Assembly: GCA_964606295.1 (NCBI GenBank)
Contig: CAZSFR010000009.1
Location: 1-27,372, forward strand
DNA from: JAGOPB01 sp964606295
Lineage (GTDB): Bacteria; Patescibacteriota; Minisyncoccia; Phycocordibacterales; UBA9973
DNA: 27,372 nt
Reading direction: 5' to 3'
How positions within the stretch are numbered: position 1 is the stretch's first letter; every line of letters starts with the position of its first letter. Position numbers and translations under genes: made by a program. Below, piece after piece: positions 13,563 to 21,513 of the stretch. The notes under the pieces are model-generated. The model was not told the origin of the DNA. It worked only from the letters and a program-made list of their open reading frames with translations, and searched no databases.

Positions 13563-13741
13563 AGTCCATAAGTAGTCGCTTGTGAACTGATTGTGAAAAA
13601 AATATATGCTAAGAATAATATTTCTAATAATTGTATTTATATTCTTATCAATTACGGTAGGAGGCAAAAGTAGCGGAAAGCCGGAATTACACTAGTGTAT
13701 TTAAATATGAGATAATAACAATGTAAATATGGAAAACAAAA

Positions 13742-13778
13742 CCTGTCCCGCCTACGCAAGCGCTTCGGACGGGCAAGC
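13742..13778. repeat. GC-rich palindromic element (REP/RPE-like)
   Basis: A 37-base GC-rich block in A/T-rich surroundings: CCCGCC near its left end, CGCAAGCGC in the middle, GGACGGG near its right end. The ends can pair as an imperfect hairpin. I recall similar blocks scattered through Parcubacteria genomes; only one copy is in this window, so repetition is not shown here. It lies between two similar 16-base segments, 13732-13747 and 13793-13808, that match at 13 positions. Confidence 0.5.
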
Positions 13779-13786
13779 AAAATTTT

Positions 13787-15487
13787 ATGAATGAAACAAA
13801 AAACTGTCAAAATTGTAGAAACAATTTCGTTATTGATGAGAGGGACCAGGATTATTATAAAAAAATCAACGTTCCCCATCCTACATGGTGTCCAGGATGC
13901 CGACTTGAACGCCGTCTCTCGACACACAATGTCTGGAATGTCTACTGGCGCAACTGTGCACGATGCGACAAGAAGACACTCTCGATGTACAACAAAGACA
14001 TTCCAATCACTGTATATTGCAACGACTGCTGGTGGGCTGATGATTGGGATGGTTCAGAATATGCGATGGATTACGACCCTACGCGACCATTTTTCGAACA
14101 AGTCTACGAGTTATCTCGAAAAACGCCATGGGTCGCACAGGAAGTGATTGCTCCTTCTATGGTAAATTCTGAATACTGCAACGGAGCATCATATCTCAAA
14201 AACTCTTTTCTGACATTTTGGGCAGATTATTGTGAAAATATCAGCAATTCGTCCATAGTACTTGAGCTAAAAGATTCTTCTGACTGCATGCGTGCGCGCG
14301 AGTCGGAGCTTTCTTATGATTCGATCGGTATTAATAAATGCTATCGCACGATGTATTCCGAAGAATGCGACGCGTGCTCCGACGTGTGGTTCTCCCGCAA
14401 CTGCTACAACTGCACAAGCTGTATCGGGTGTGCAAACCTTCGAGGTGAGTCGTATTGCATCTTTAACCAAAAATACACCAAAGAAGAATATACTCAAAAG
14501 GTGAAGGAGCTAGGACTTGATTCCTGGCAAAACGTTGAAAAAATGCGTGAGACGGCGCACGCATTTTGGCTGACTCTTCCCTACCGATCGTATACAGGAA
14601 ATTCTATGAATTTGAATGTCACTGGTGAATATGTGTTTGAATCGAAAAACTCTCAAGATCTCTACATGTGCACGAACACAGAGGAATCACGCTACTGCCA
14701 GTTTGTCACCGTTCCCAGTGCAAAAGAGTGCTACGACTACTCGGGTTGGGGTGCCAATGTCGAACTCCTGTACGAGACACATTCAAGCGGAGAGAACATC
14801 AACAATGTTAAATTTTCCTACTGCGCATACACCAACAGTATGCATGTCGAATACTCGATATGGACAGTAGCCGCAAAATATAACTTTGGCTGTGTAAACC
14901 TCAAACGAAAAAATTACTGTATTTTAAACAAAGAATATACCAAAGAAGAGTATGAGAAGCTTCGTGCCCAAATCATCGAAGACATGGAAAAAAATCCGTA
15001 TATCGACAAACAGGGTCGTATCTGGAAATATGGAGAAACATTTCCACTTTCTATGAGCCTGTTTGGATACAACGAAACAACAGCTCATAGATTTCTTCCT
15101 AAAACAAAAGACGAAGCTCTCGCCGAAGGCTACGCTTGGTATGAGGGAGAGCAAGCATCACATGAGGCAACAACGCAAACAGTGGACTTGCCAGAAAAAA
15201 TAGCCGATGCAACAGATGATATTTTACAGGCGGTCATAGCGTGTACAACGTGCGCTCGTGGATACAAGATAGGCCAGCTCGAGTTTTCACTTATCAAGCG
15301 AATGGAGATCCCGGTTCCGCATAACTGTCCCAAATGCCGTCAAAATGCCCGCTTTGCAAGGCTCAATCCCCCCAAACTATGGGAGCGAACCTGTGCAAAG
15401 TGCAGTACGGAAATCACGACAGCATTCGCACCTGATCGTCCGGAGAAAGTATATTGTGTAAGTTGTTACCAGCAGGAGTTTGTGTAA
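13787..15487 (+). CDS. Large Cys-rich multi-zinc-ribbon protein, function unknown
   Basis: A 566-residue protein with about 45 cysteines, many in CxxC pairs. The N-terminal zinc-ribbon block has C-Q-N-C (7, 10) with C-P-G-C (35, 38), and C-A-R-C (57, 60) with C-N-D-C (78, 81). A matching block closes the C-terminus: C-T-T-C with C-P-K-C, then C-A-K-C with C-V-S-C. Between them lie two copies of a Cys/Asn-rich module ending C-(A/V)-N-L, Y-C-I-(F/L)-N and Y-T-K-E-E-Y, near residues 212-238 and 369-395. No signal peptide or membrane helix. Such proteins are sometimes mislabelled CaiB/BaiF in CPR genomes; no CoA-transferase feature is visible. An out-of-frame reading from 13729 begins M-E-N-K-T-C, like a second copy of this N-terminus. 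Confidence 0.85.
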   Translation: MNETKNCQNCRNNFVIDERDQDYYKKINVPHPTWCPGCRLERRLSTHNVWNVYWRNCARCDKKTLSMYNKDIPITVYCNDCWWADDWDGSEYAMDYDPTRPFFEQVYELSRKTPWVAQEVIAPSMVNSEYCNGASYLKNSFLTFWADYCENISNSSIVLELKDSSDCMRARESELSYDSIGINKCYRTMYSEECDACSDVWFSRNCYNCTSCIGCANLRGESYCIFNQKYTKEEYTQKVKELGLDSWQNVEKMRETAHAFWLTLPYRSYTGNSMNLNVTGEYVFESKNSQDLYMCTNTEESRYCQFVTVPSAKECYDYSGWGANVELLYETHSSGENINNVKFSYCAYTNSMHVEYSIWTVAAKYNFGCVNLKRKNYCILNKEYTKEEYEKLRAQIIEDMEKNPYIDKQGRIWKYGETFPLSMSLFGYNETTAHRFLPKTKDEALAEGYAWYEGEQASHEATTQTVDLPEKIADATDDILQAVIACTTCARGYKIGQLEFSLIKRMEIPVPHNCPKCRQNARFARLNPPKLWERTCAKCSTEITTAFAPDRPEKVYCVSCYQQEFV

Positions 15488-15546
15488 TAATTTATATACG
15501 GGCAGATTGAAATGGTCGATTTGTAAGTATTTTAAATACATACCAT

Positions 15547-15708
15547 ATGGGAAACTTTGATGAAGTTAGAAAACTAAGTCAGGAATCGAAACAAGAGGTG
15601 GGCATCCCGGTTGATCAAGCAAAACTCGAGGCAATCAATCAAAAGACTTTGGAAGAAGAAAATGAAATGATGCAGAACTTTCAAAATAAAGATACGCGAG
15701 GTGAATAA
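15547..15708 (+). CDS. Short hydrophilic hypothetical protein
   Basis: A 53-residue acidic protein: M-G-N-F-D-E-V-R-K-L-S-Q-E, then V-G-I-P-V-D-Q-A-K-L-E-A-I-N and an E-E-E-N-E-M-M-rich end. It is predicted helical with no cysteine or membrane part. Support comes from clean codon structure, an ATG in a 59-base gap after the Cys-rich gene, and a terminator two bases after its stop. TTGAAA at 15507-15512 may be part of a promoter, but the -10 is unclear. It may be co-transcribed with the Cys-rich gene. Function unknown. Confidence 0.65.
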   Translation: MGNFDEVRKLSQESKQEVGIPVDQAKLEAINQKTLEEENEMMQNFQNKDTRGE

Positions 15709-15710
15709 TA

Positions 15711-15742
15711 AAAAACAATCCGGAACTCCCGGATTGTTTTTT
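15711..15742. terminator. Bidirectional terminator between the short gene and pgk
   Basis: A perfect 13-bp stem (15711-15723 with 15729-15741) with a CAATCCGG/CCGGATTG core, five-base loop and A/T runs on both sides. It lies between converging stops at 15708 and 15741. Confidence 0.9.
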
Positions 15743-16847
15743 ATTTAAGTGCTTTTATACCGACGAGTGTCCCTTTGGCCAGAAATTCGAGTGCTGCGCC
15801 GCCTCCTGTGGAGACGAAAGAGAGTTTTTTCTCGATTGAAGCGCTTGAGACTGCAGTGATGTCGCCTCCTCCGATAACACTGAAGCATTTTTTGTTTTTC
15901 GCAAGAGCGTGAAGAACGGCGACAGTTGCGTCCTTGCCGTGTGAGCCTTCATATTTGCCGAGAGGCCCATTCCAGAAGACTGTTTTTGAGTGAGATACAA
16001 CACACGCGAGGAGTTGTGCTGTTTTTTTGCCTACGTCAATAATAACATCGCCCTTTTCCACATCTTCGATATTACACGAAACCGCTTTTCTCTTACGCAT
16101 GACTTCCACGTCAACAGGCAAAAGAAGTTTTTCGTTTTTCAAAAGTGGTTTAATCGGAAAACCATCTTCAGTGAGTGATTTGCCGACTTCACAGCCCGCA
16201 GTCTTTAGGAAATCATTTGCAAGAGCACCTCCGACGAAGACATTGTCGGCTGTTTTGAGGAAACGTTTGATGAGAGGAAGCTTCGTTTCGAACTTTACTC
16301 CTCCCATAATGACTAGGAATGGCCTCGCTGGCTTTCTCAATAGCACCGAAAGATGCTTAATTTCCTTTTCGAGCTGTAGCCCTGCATAAGAGGGAAGATA
16401 TCTCGGAATTCCAATTATAGACGCGTGTGGACGATGTGAATTTGAGAATGCGTCGTTCACATACACATCTGCGAGCGAGGCAAGTGCCTTTGCTAATTTC
16501 GGATCATTTTTTTTCTCACCTTTCTCTCGGCGAATATTCTCAAGTAACACTATTTCCTTGGACTTGAGCACAAGATTCTGAGGCAGAGTCTCCCTGATGA
16601 ATCTTACTTTGGCATATTTTTGCAAAACCTTCGCCACTGGCGCAAGCGATTGAGTATCATTGTTTAAATCTGAATGTGAGACAATGATGATACTCGCACC
16701 CTTTTTCTGTAAAAGCTTTATCGTCGGCAGTGCAGAACGAATACGGAGATCATCCACTACTTTTCCATTCTGAAGAGGAACATTAAAATCCGTACGCAAT
16801 AGAACAGTTTTTCCAAAAAGGTTTTTGAGCGAAGAAATGCTTTTCAT
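15741..16847 (-). CDS. pgk: Phosphoglycerate kinase
   Basis: A 368-residue glycolytic enzyme transferring phosphate from 1,3-bisphosphoglycerate to ADP in the cytoplasm. Landmarks: R-T-D-F-N-V-P near residue 20, S-H-S-D, N-D-A-F-S-N-S-H-R in the substrate-binding region, V-I-M-G-G-V-K-F in the hinge, and the nucleotide-binding end V-S-T-G-G-G-A-A-L-E-F. Slightly shorter than the usual 390-400 residues but complete. The ATG at 16847 is chosen over one at 16883: the longer form would overlap tpiA by 35 bases, while 16847 has AAAGGA a few bases upstream, overlapping the end of tpiA. Coupled behind tpiA, whose stop is one base upstream. Confidence 0.96.
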   Translation of the reverse strand: MKSISSLKNLFGKTVLLRTDFNVPLQNGKVVDDLRIRSALPTIKLLQKKGASIIIVSHSDLNNDTQSLAPVAKVLQKYAKVRFIRETLPQNLVLKSKEIVLLENIRREKGEKKNDPKLAKALASLADVYVNDAFSNSHRPHASIIGIPRYLPSYAGLQLEKEIKHLSVLLRKPARPFLVIMGGVKFETKLPLIKRFLKTADNVFVGGALANDFLKTAGCEVGKSLTEDGFPIKPLLKNEKLLLPVDVEVMRKRKAVSCNIEDVEKGDVIIDVGKKTAQLLACVVSHSKTVFWNGPLGKYEGSHGKDATVAVLHALAKNKKCFSVIGGGDITAVSSASIEKKLSFVSTGGGAALEFLAKGTLVGIKALK

Positions 16848-16848
16848 T

Positions 16849-17616
16849 TTATTTCCTTTTAGAGAATTCTTTTGCAATTTCAATCATTTTCCCAAACTTC
16901 TTCGGATCAAGGCTTGCATGTCCAACAAGGAATCCCTGTGCGCCAGCGTCGAGGTATGATTGCACATTTTTTTCATTTGCGGAACCACCATATAAAACAG
17001 GAATACTCATCGGATCTTTGATTCCAGAAAGATCTGCAACAATTTTTCTTATAAAAAGCATCATTTCTGTGAATTCTTCGGGTGTCGTTTCTCGCCCATG
17101 ATTGTCGCTTATTGCCCACACGGGTTCGTACGCCATAACAACATCTTGGATTTTATTCTTAGGTATGAGAGAAAGGCATGTCTCAATCTGAGTTTTCACT
17201 TCGTGGAGATAAAATCCTGTGCGGTCGCGTTCCTTCTCTCCGATGCAGACGATCGGTGTGAGGTTGCTCTTTGTTGCTTGGAGTACCTTTTGCGCAATGT
17301 CGTCATTGGTCTCACGGAGCGCCCGGCGTTCTGAATGTCCGACAATCACATACCGAACTCCGATACTTGTAAGCATTTTCGCGCTTACTTCTCCTGTGTG
17401 CGGACCGTCTTTGAATGATGCGCAATTTTGTGCAGAAAAATTAACTTTCTTAAATGTACGAACGAGTGGTTCGAGGAAAATCGTTGGTACTGCAAGAATA
17501 GTATTCACATCCCTTGCTGTAACTTGCTTTAGTGTAGATTTACAAAGCGTGGTTGCTTCACGAAGCGTCGGCGGATTCATCTTCCAGTTTGCAACTATCA
17601 AAATAGGTCTCTTCAT
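16849..17616 (-). CDS. tpiA: Triosephosphate isomerase
   Basis: A 255-residue TIM-barrel enzyme interconverting dihydroxyacetone phosphate and glyceraldehyde 3-phosphate. Catalytic and signature residues are all present: N-W-K-M-N (Asn10, Lys12), the electrophilic His in V-G-H-S-E-R-R, the catalytic Glu in A-Y-E-P-V-W-A-I, and the phosphate loop L-Y-G-G-S-A-N. Normal length. It precedes pgk by one base, forming a glycolytic pair, and it follows the last pilin-like gene by 19 bases but has its own promoter in that gap. Glycolysis is often the central energy pathway retained in CPR bacteria. Confidence 0.97.
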   Translation of the reverse strand: MKRPILIVANWKMNPPTLREATTLCKSTLKQVTARDVNTILAVPTIFLEPLVRTFKKVNFSAQNCASFKDGPHTGEVSAKMLTSIGVRYVIVGHSERRALRETNDDIAQKVLQATKSNLTPIVCIGEKERDRTGFYLHEVKTQIETCLSLIPKNKIQDVVMAYEPVWAISDNHGRETTPEEFTEMMLFIRKIVADLSGIKDPMSIPVLYGGSANEKNVQSYLDAGAQGFLVGHASLDPKKFGKMIEIAKEFSKRK

Positions 17617-17624
17617 ATTGGAAA

Positions 17625-17633
17625 ATTATAGCA
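17625..17633 (-). promoter_or_regulatory. Consensus extended -10 promoter of tpiA-pgk
   Basis: Minus strand TGC followed by the perfect TATAAT (17625-17630), eight bases before the ATG at 17616. It sits in the 19-base gap after the pilin-like gene, so the glycolytic pair can be transcribed separately from the pilus operon. Confidence 0.7.
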
Positions 17634-17635
17634 TT

Positions 17636-19096
17636 TTACTCAATTTCTTCCCATGAAATAGTCTCATAGGTGTCACCAGCTAATGGAAATGATGGAGGAG
17701 GGGCATAGAGAAGGTTTCCGTCATAATTTAAATTTCTAGTAACATAGCCTGTATTGTTCGTATATGCGAAACCATAACGCTGATTTGTTGCTATCATCCC
17801 ATAGAGTGTCACCACGGTACGGTTTGCATTCGAGCCACAGGTTGTATCGCCCGAACCTCCGTCTCCATAATAATAGCGTCCTGCTCGTCCGTTTTGTGCA
17901 ATAATCGCTGCGTCGATACGCAAGTCATCTTCTGAAAAAAGACCTACATTAATATTTTTCTGTGTAATCAAACCAATAGTATCCGTGCCATCATAGTTTG
18001 TATAACGTAAATCGTTATTAATCGTAATACTTCGTCGTGTTGTCGAATCATCAGGGAACCTCCCTGCGGCAATCGTGAGTCGTGCAGTATCAATCGTACC
18101 ATCAACCCACACGTTGTCATCGAAAAAGATGAGGCCGTTTACAGGAAAAGTGTAATTCCCGAGGAGAGTCTGCCCATTTGAACTACGTATACTCCAAGTT
18201 CCCCAGCCATCCTGAGTGAGAAGATTTGTGCATCCATTGGGAGCAGCTTGAAAGTTGTTCACCCGATAGAGGTCATAAGTATCATTTGTTCTGAGTACAA
18301 TATGATATCCAAGTGCGCCAGAGGGATTGTAAAACCTCCCGCTTGCAATCGCTTGCGTTTTAATTTGAGAAAGGTCGCTACTTATACCAACAAAATCAGT
18401 TGCAGGCACAGGAAACTGTCTTCCTGCAAGAAAGACGTCATTTCTGACCGGTGCAGTTGCGGGTGGCGGCGATTCAGCACTGAGCGAGTATGCGGGTGTG
18501 TGTGTATGGACACCATACTCGAGAGTATCTGCGCCAGACTCATCGTGGTCTGGGTCATCATAAGAAGCGACAGTGCTTGTTACAACATTGTGCGCAATGC
18601 CGTCGTAGCGAATACCATAATTGGAATGTATAGGACCATACGTTTCTGTGCCTTGACCAAATCTCATCACGTCGTTTGCAACCACTGCCCATTTTGCAAA
18701 CGAAGGTATCGCGAGTCTCGTACGGACTGTTCGCTGAACTGTAGGCGCTTCGAGGAGACTCCCCGTCGATGTAATCGTTACAACTGTTGAACCTATCTCC
18801 GGCGGCGTTATTACAAGAGAATAGGATCCGATCTGGACATCGTTGCGATCATAAAACGGATGTACATAAGGTCCTGCTACCCCAGTCCCGTCTTGGAAGT
18901 CACTTGATGAGTGAGCCAAATGCCAGCGATAGTATTCAACACCGGCTTCTGCAACTTGTTGTGCCCGCTCACGATTGAGAACGTTCGTAGCTAAGCGATA
19001 ACTTGAAAGCGCCCATCCCACAAATCCAAAAACAATCGCGATACCAATGCCGGCGTAGATGATAACACTAATGAGTGCAAAGCCTTTTGATTTCAT
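17636..19096 (-). CDS. Pilin-like membrane protein with large ectodomain (PilX-like)
   Basis: A 486-residue protein. The N-terminus M-K-S-K-G-F-A-L-I-S-V-I-I-Y resembles a type IV prepilin leader and hydrophobic helix (about 6-30), but the conserved Glu at +5 is absent. A pilin-like stalk with E-R-A-Q-Q-V-A-E-A-G-V-E-Y-Y-R (about 42-56) follows, as in PilX/PulK-type proteins. The rest (about 70-486) is a beta-rich, Thr/Asn/Gly-rich extracellular part. A late loop (C-G-S-N-A-N) may form a disulfide with an upstream Cys. It is the last of three consecutive pilin-like genes after pilB-pilC, nine bases from its upstream neighbour. Likely a minor component or tip protein of the pilus; this is inference from position and N-terminus. 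Confidence 0.78.
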   Translation of the reverse strand: MKSKGFALISVIIYAGIGIAIVFGFVGWALSSYRLATNVLNRERAQQVAEAGVEYYRWHLAHSSSDFQDGTGVAGPYVHPFYDRNDVQIGSYSLVITPPEIGSTVVTITSTGSLLEAPTVQRTVRTRLAIPSFAKWAVVANDVMRFGQGTETYGPIHSNYGIRYDGIAHNVVTSTVASYDDPDHDESGADTLEYGVHTHTPAYSLSAESPPPATAPVRNDVFLAGRQFPVPATDFVGISSDLSQIKTQAIASGRFYNPSGALGYHIVLRTNDTYDLYRVNNFQAAPNGCTNLLTQDGWGTWSIRSSNGQTLLGNYTFPVNGLIFFDDNVWVDGTIDTARLTIAAGRFPDDSTTRRSITINNDLRYTNYDGTDTIGLITQKNINVGLFSEDDLRIDAAIIAQNGRAGRYYYGDGGSGDTTCGSNANRTVVTLYGMIATNQRYGFAYTNNTGYVTRNLNYDGNLLYAPPPSFPLAGDTYETISWEEIE

Positions 19097-19105
19097 ATTT
19101 ATATT

Positions 19106-19720
19106 TTATAGGTTATCTTTTAGATTGCGAAGCATAACTTGTGTGGTTAAGGTAGCTATCGTCGGTGAGCGGTTGGGATCCTTTTCGACAAGTAAAGTAA
19201 TTTTGATCAGGCGTATAGATGACACATTGACAGGAAGAGTGAGTGGATTTTCTGTCCCTGTATACGTTGCATCATAATAACTAAATATAGGGGTTGCTCC
19301 ATTAGTAACACTTGTCGCCATCGTTGTTAACACTTCATTCGCACTTGGGTATGTAAGCGGATTACCCGTCGCAACAATAACTCCTTTGATAAGCGTTGTT
19401 CCAGAAAGATAGTACCTGATACGCTCTTTATTACTATTACTAGAAATGTCTGAGAAGAAAACAACAGATGTCGCTGTCGCGCTTTCTATCGGATACCCAC
19501 CTTGTGATGAGACTGACATCGAACGAAGCTCGTCAGCCATAGGACGAAGGACGCGCCGTACTTCGTCTTCTGCAGAGATTCCTGATTGAAAAATTCCCTT
19601 AAAGTAGAAAATATTTCTACCGAGAGTCCCTATCCCAAGCGTTATAATCCCAATCACTGCGACCGAGACAACAAGCTCCATAAGAGTAAACCCATTTTGT
19701 GATTCCTTTTTCATAGTCAT
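19106..19720 (-). CDS. Type IV pseudopilin
   Basis: A 204-residue protein with a textbook prepilin peptidase site: M-K-K-E-S-Q-N-G, then F-T-L-M-E-L-V-V-S-V-A-V-I-G-I-I, with Glu at +5 and a 20-residue hydrophobic helix. The ectodomain (about 45-204) is small and lacks Cys, with Ser/Thr-rich beta segments. The start at 19720 is chosen because ATGA there overlaps the stop of the upstream gene, a coupling arrangement; an ATG at 19714 is equally possible. Probably a minor pilin of the GspJ/PilW kind, with an E-D-E-V-R-R-V-L-R-P-M segment in the stalk. Confidence 0.87.
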   Translation of the reverse strand: MTMKKESQNGFTLMELVVSVAVIGIITLGIGTLGRNIFYFKGIFQSGISAEDEVRRVLRPMADELRSMSVSSQGGYPIESATATSVVFFSDISSNSNKERIRYYLSGTTLIKGVIVATGNPLTYPSANEVLTTMATSVTNGATPIFSYYDATYTGTENPLTLPVNVSSIRLIKITLLVEKDPNRSPTIATLTTQVMLRNLKDNL

Positions 19721-21507
19721 GACGGGTTTAATACTAACTCTGTGCTTTGCCATGCTGCAGTTGTATCTATCGGAGTGTTTGAAGGATCATACCCACTCGC
19801 ACTTGCTGAGATGGTATATGTCCCAATACCTAATCCGGTGAAGTGCGCTTGTCCGGGAGGAGTGCATTCTCCGCTATAAGTAAACGAGACATCGGAAACA
19901 GATGGTGTAAAGTTCGAATCTGACGATTGAAGGAAAACCTTGTAACGTAAGTATCTGCTGGCGTTATGCGAACTGTGAAAAGTATGAATCGCTGAAGTAT
20001 AGTATGAAGACGCTGTACCATCTGGGCCAATGAAATTCCAAGTAAGATTGTCATTATTTGTCGCAGCTTGAAATTTGACTGGATCTACTCCCGCCTCTGG
20101 TGGCTGACTCACAGGAAGCCACGTTAGTTCATAAAAGTTGCTAGGATTGGTGAGATCGTATGTGGAAGAAATGAGCTCGCCAGACGAAGAATAAGTGCCG
20201 AACGAATTGCGTAATTTCAATTCTCCTGCGGGGCTTACCGTATCGATATTGGTACTTGAAAAGTACATATCAGTCGCACCAATCATCGCCTGTCCTCCAC
20301 CATTTGACCAATCTGTCTGTGTCAAAAACCCTTGCCCCGTTACCGACGAATACGTCTCAGCGCCTTTTGTCATTGTGACAGTTGCATTTGAAATTGGGAG
20401 ACCTGTAACGCCATCTTTGACCGAAACTAGAACTGTTTTTGCAACTTTTGGAGCTATAAGAAAAGTTATATCTTTTGACTCATTTGGGCCAATGGTGAAT
20501 GAGAGCAGTGGATTCGATCCGATAAGATCATAGACAGCATCACTCGGCGATATTGTATATGTATCCCACTCCATAGAATTGAGTACCAGCGATCCGGCAC
20601 CATTTGTTACCTTTGACTGATTGTATTTGTACACGTCAGGGAGTGTGCCTATCTTCTTTGTGCCTTGAAGTGTGAAATCGAAGCTCCCGATTGGAACACA
20701 GAACTCATCAACACTTTCCACATTTATTGTACTCGTTCTATCAACAACAAGCGTGAGTTGTGTTATTTGTTGTTGAGAAACAGTTGCGTGCGGTAATACA
20801 GGAGCAGAACCACCTATATCTGAACTTACGTATGTTTTATCAAGTGTCCATCCGCTTTTTGTTGCACCTACCTGATAACTAGCTGTTGAAGGAGGAGCAT
20901 CAATAATCTGAAGCAAGCCATCTGCATTTGTCTGATCATTTATATGTACTTCTGGTGAGAGAGCGGAGTTATCTATATCTATGTCCATATTTGGCACAGG
21001 CTGTCCATTAGCGTCAATAACATTAATGAAAAGTGAGCCATTGGTTGAAGCAGACTCAACATTCTTTGGCGCAACCATTGCGGTGAATGCAAGTGTGCGA
21101 TACTTCTGACATTGATCACACAAAATTCTAATCTCGACGAGTTTGTTGTCAGCGGGAGACAAATCATTCGGACTTCCGCCGATAGTCCCATCAAAATCTT
21201 GGTCAATATTGCGAATGTACGTTTGTACTCGGAATGTAAAATTATTTCGCACAATATCTTCTTCTGGATTTACGACTCCTGAAGGAATACCCCCGACTGT
21301 CCCAACGCTTCCGTATGGAATATTACGAATGATTTCGATACGTTCATTCGCAAGTGCCGTTGCAAGAGCTCGTGTGCGGATTGATTCCATTACAAGAAGT
21401 ATCTGACGAAATGTGCCAAATATTCCTATAGTAATAATCATCAGCAGAAATGCGGTGATGAGTGTTTCAATCAGAGTTAATCCGTTTTTTGTGTGAGAAT
21501 ACTTCAT
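19717..21507 (-). CDS. Oversized pilin-like protein with multi-domain ectodomain (PilV-like)
   Basis: A 596-residue protein. Its prepilin-type N-terminus is K-N-G, then L-T-L-I-E-T-L-I-T-A-F-L-L-M, with Glu at +5 and a helix to about residue 33. The stalk has R-I-E-I-I-R-N-I-P-Y. A CxxC pair (C-D-Q-C, near 128-131) follows, then beta domains resembling carboxypeptidase-regulatory/Ig-like repeats (about 155-235, 265-350, 365-420). A jelly-roll-like stretch (about 470-550) contains S-R-Y-L-R-Y-K-V-F-L-Q-S-S-D-S. A final short domain begins at C-T-P-P-G-Q-A. Ordinary minor pilins have 120-200 residues, so the extra domains suggest an adhesin at the pilus tip. It ends in TGA overlapping the next ATG and lies six bases after pilC. 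Confidence 0.85.
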   Translation of the reverse strand: MKYSHTKNGLTLIETLITAFLLMIITIGIFGTFRQILLVMESIRTRALATALANERIEIIRNIPYGSVGTVGGIPSGVVNPEEDIVRNNFTFRVQTYIRNIDQDFDGTIGGSPNDLSPADNKLVEIRILCDQCQKYRTLAFTAMVAPKNVESASTNGSLFINVIDANGQPVPNMDIDIDNSALSPEVHINDQTNADGLLQIIDAPPSTASYQVGATKSGWTLDKTYVSSDIGGSAPVLPHATVSQQQITQLTLVVDRTSTINVESVDEFCVPIGSFDFTLQGTKKIGTLPDVYKYNQSKVTNGAGSLVLNSMEWDTYTISPSDAVYDLIGSNPLLSFTIGPNESKDITFLIAPKVAKTVLVSVKDGVTGLPISNATVTMTKGAETYSSVTGQGFLTQTDWSNGGGQAMIGATDMYFSSTNIDTVSPAGELKLRNSFGTYSSSGELISSTYDLTNPSNFYELTWLPVSQPPEAGVDPVKFQAATNNDNLTWNFIGPDGTASSYYTSAIHTFHSSHNASRYLRYKVFLQSSDSNFTPSVSDVSFTYSGECTPPGQAHFTGLGIGTYTISASASGYDPSNTPIDTTAAWQSTELVLNPS

Positions 21508-21513
21508 ACATCA

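Larger units (their letters stand above)
13400..13728. other. Intergenic stretch of about 330 bases
   Basis: An A/T-rich gap between the divergent trmB-like and Cys-rich genes. It holds a plus-strand promoter (13479-13507) and a hairpin RNA candidate (13514-13562). It also holds a 29-codon hydrophobic reading frame (13606-13695), an orphan AGGAGG (13659-13664) without a start codon after it, and a GATAAT (13711-13716) near the Cys-rich gene. No conserved protein gene is visible. Confidence 0.6.

Noticed and set aside
13658..13664. TAGGAGG resembling a strong Shine-Dalgarno
   Set aside because: No ATG, GTG or TTG in a credible frame follows at usable distance, so it does not mark a start.
13787..15487. 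CaiB/BaiF CoA-transferase label
   Set aside because: I recall this label on similar CPR proteins, but the sequence is zinc-ribbon and Cys-rich with no CoA-transferase feature, so I call it unknown.
18248..18790. A 180-codon plus-strand open frame rich in Cys and Arg
   Set aside because: It is antisense to the PilX-like gene, has no recognisable motif, promoter or ribosome binding site, and its composition is that of a shadow frame.
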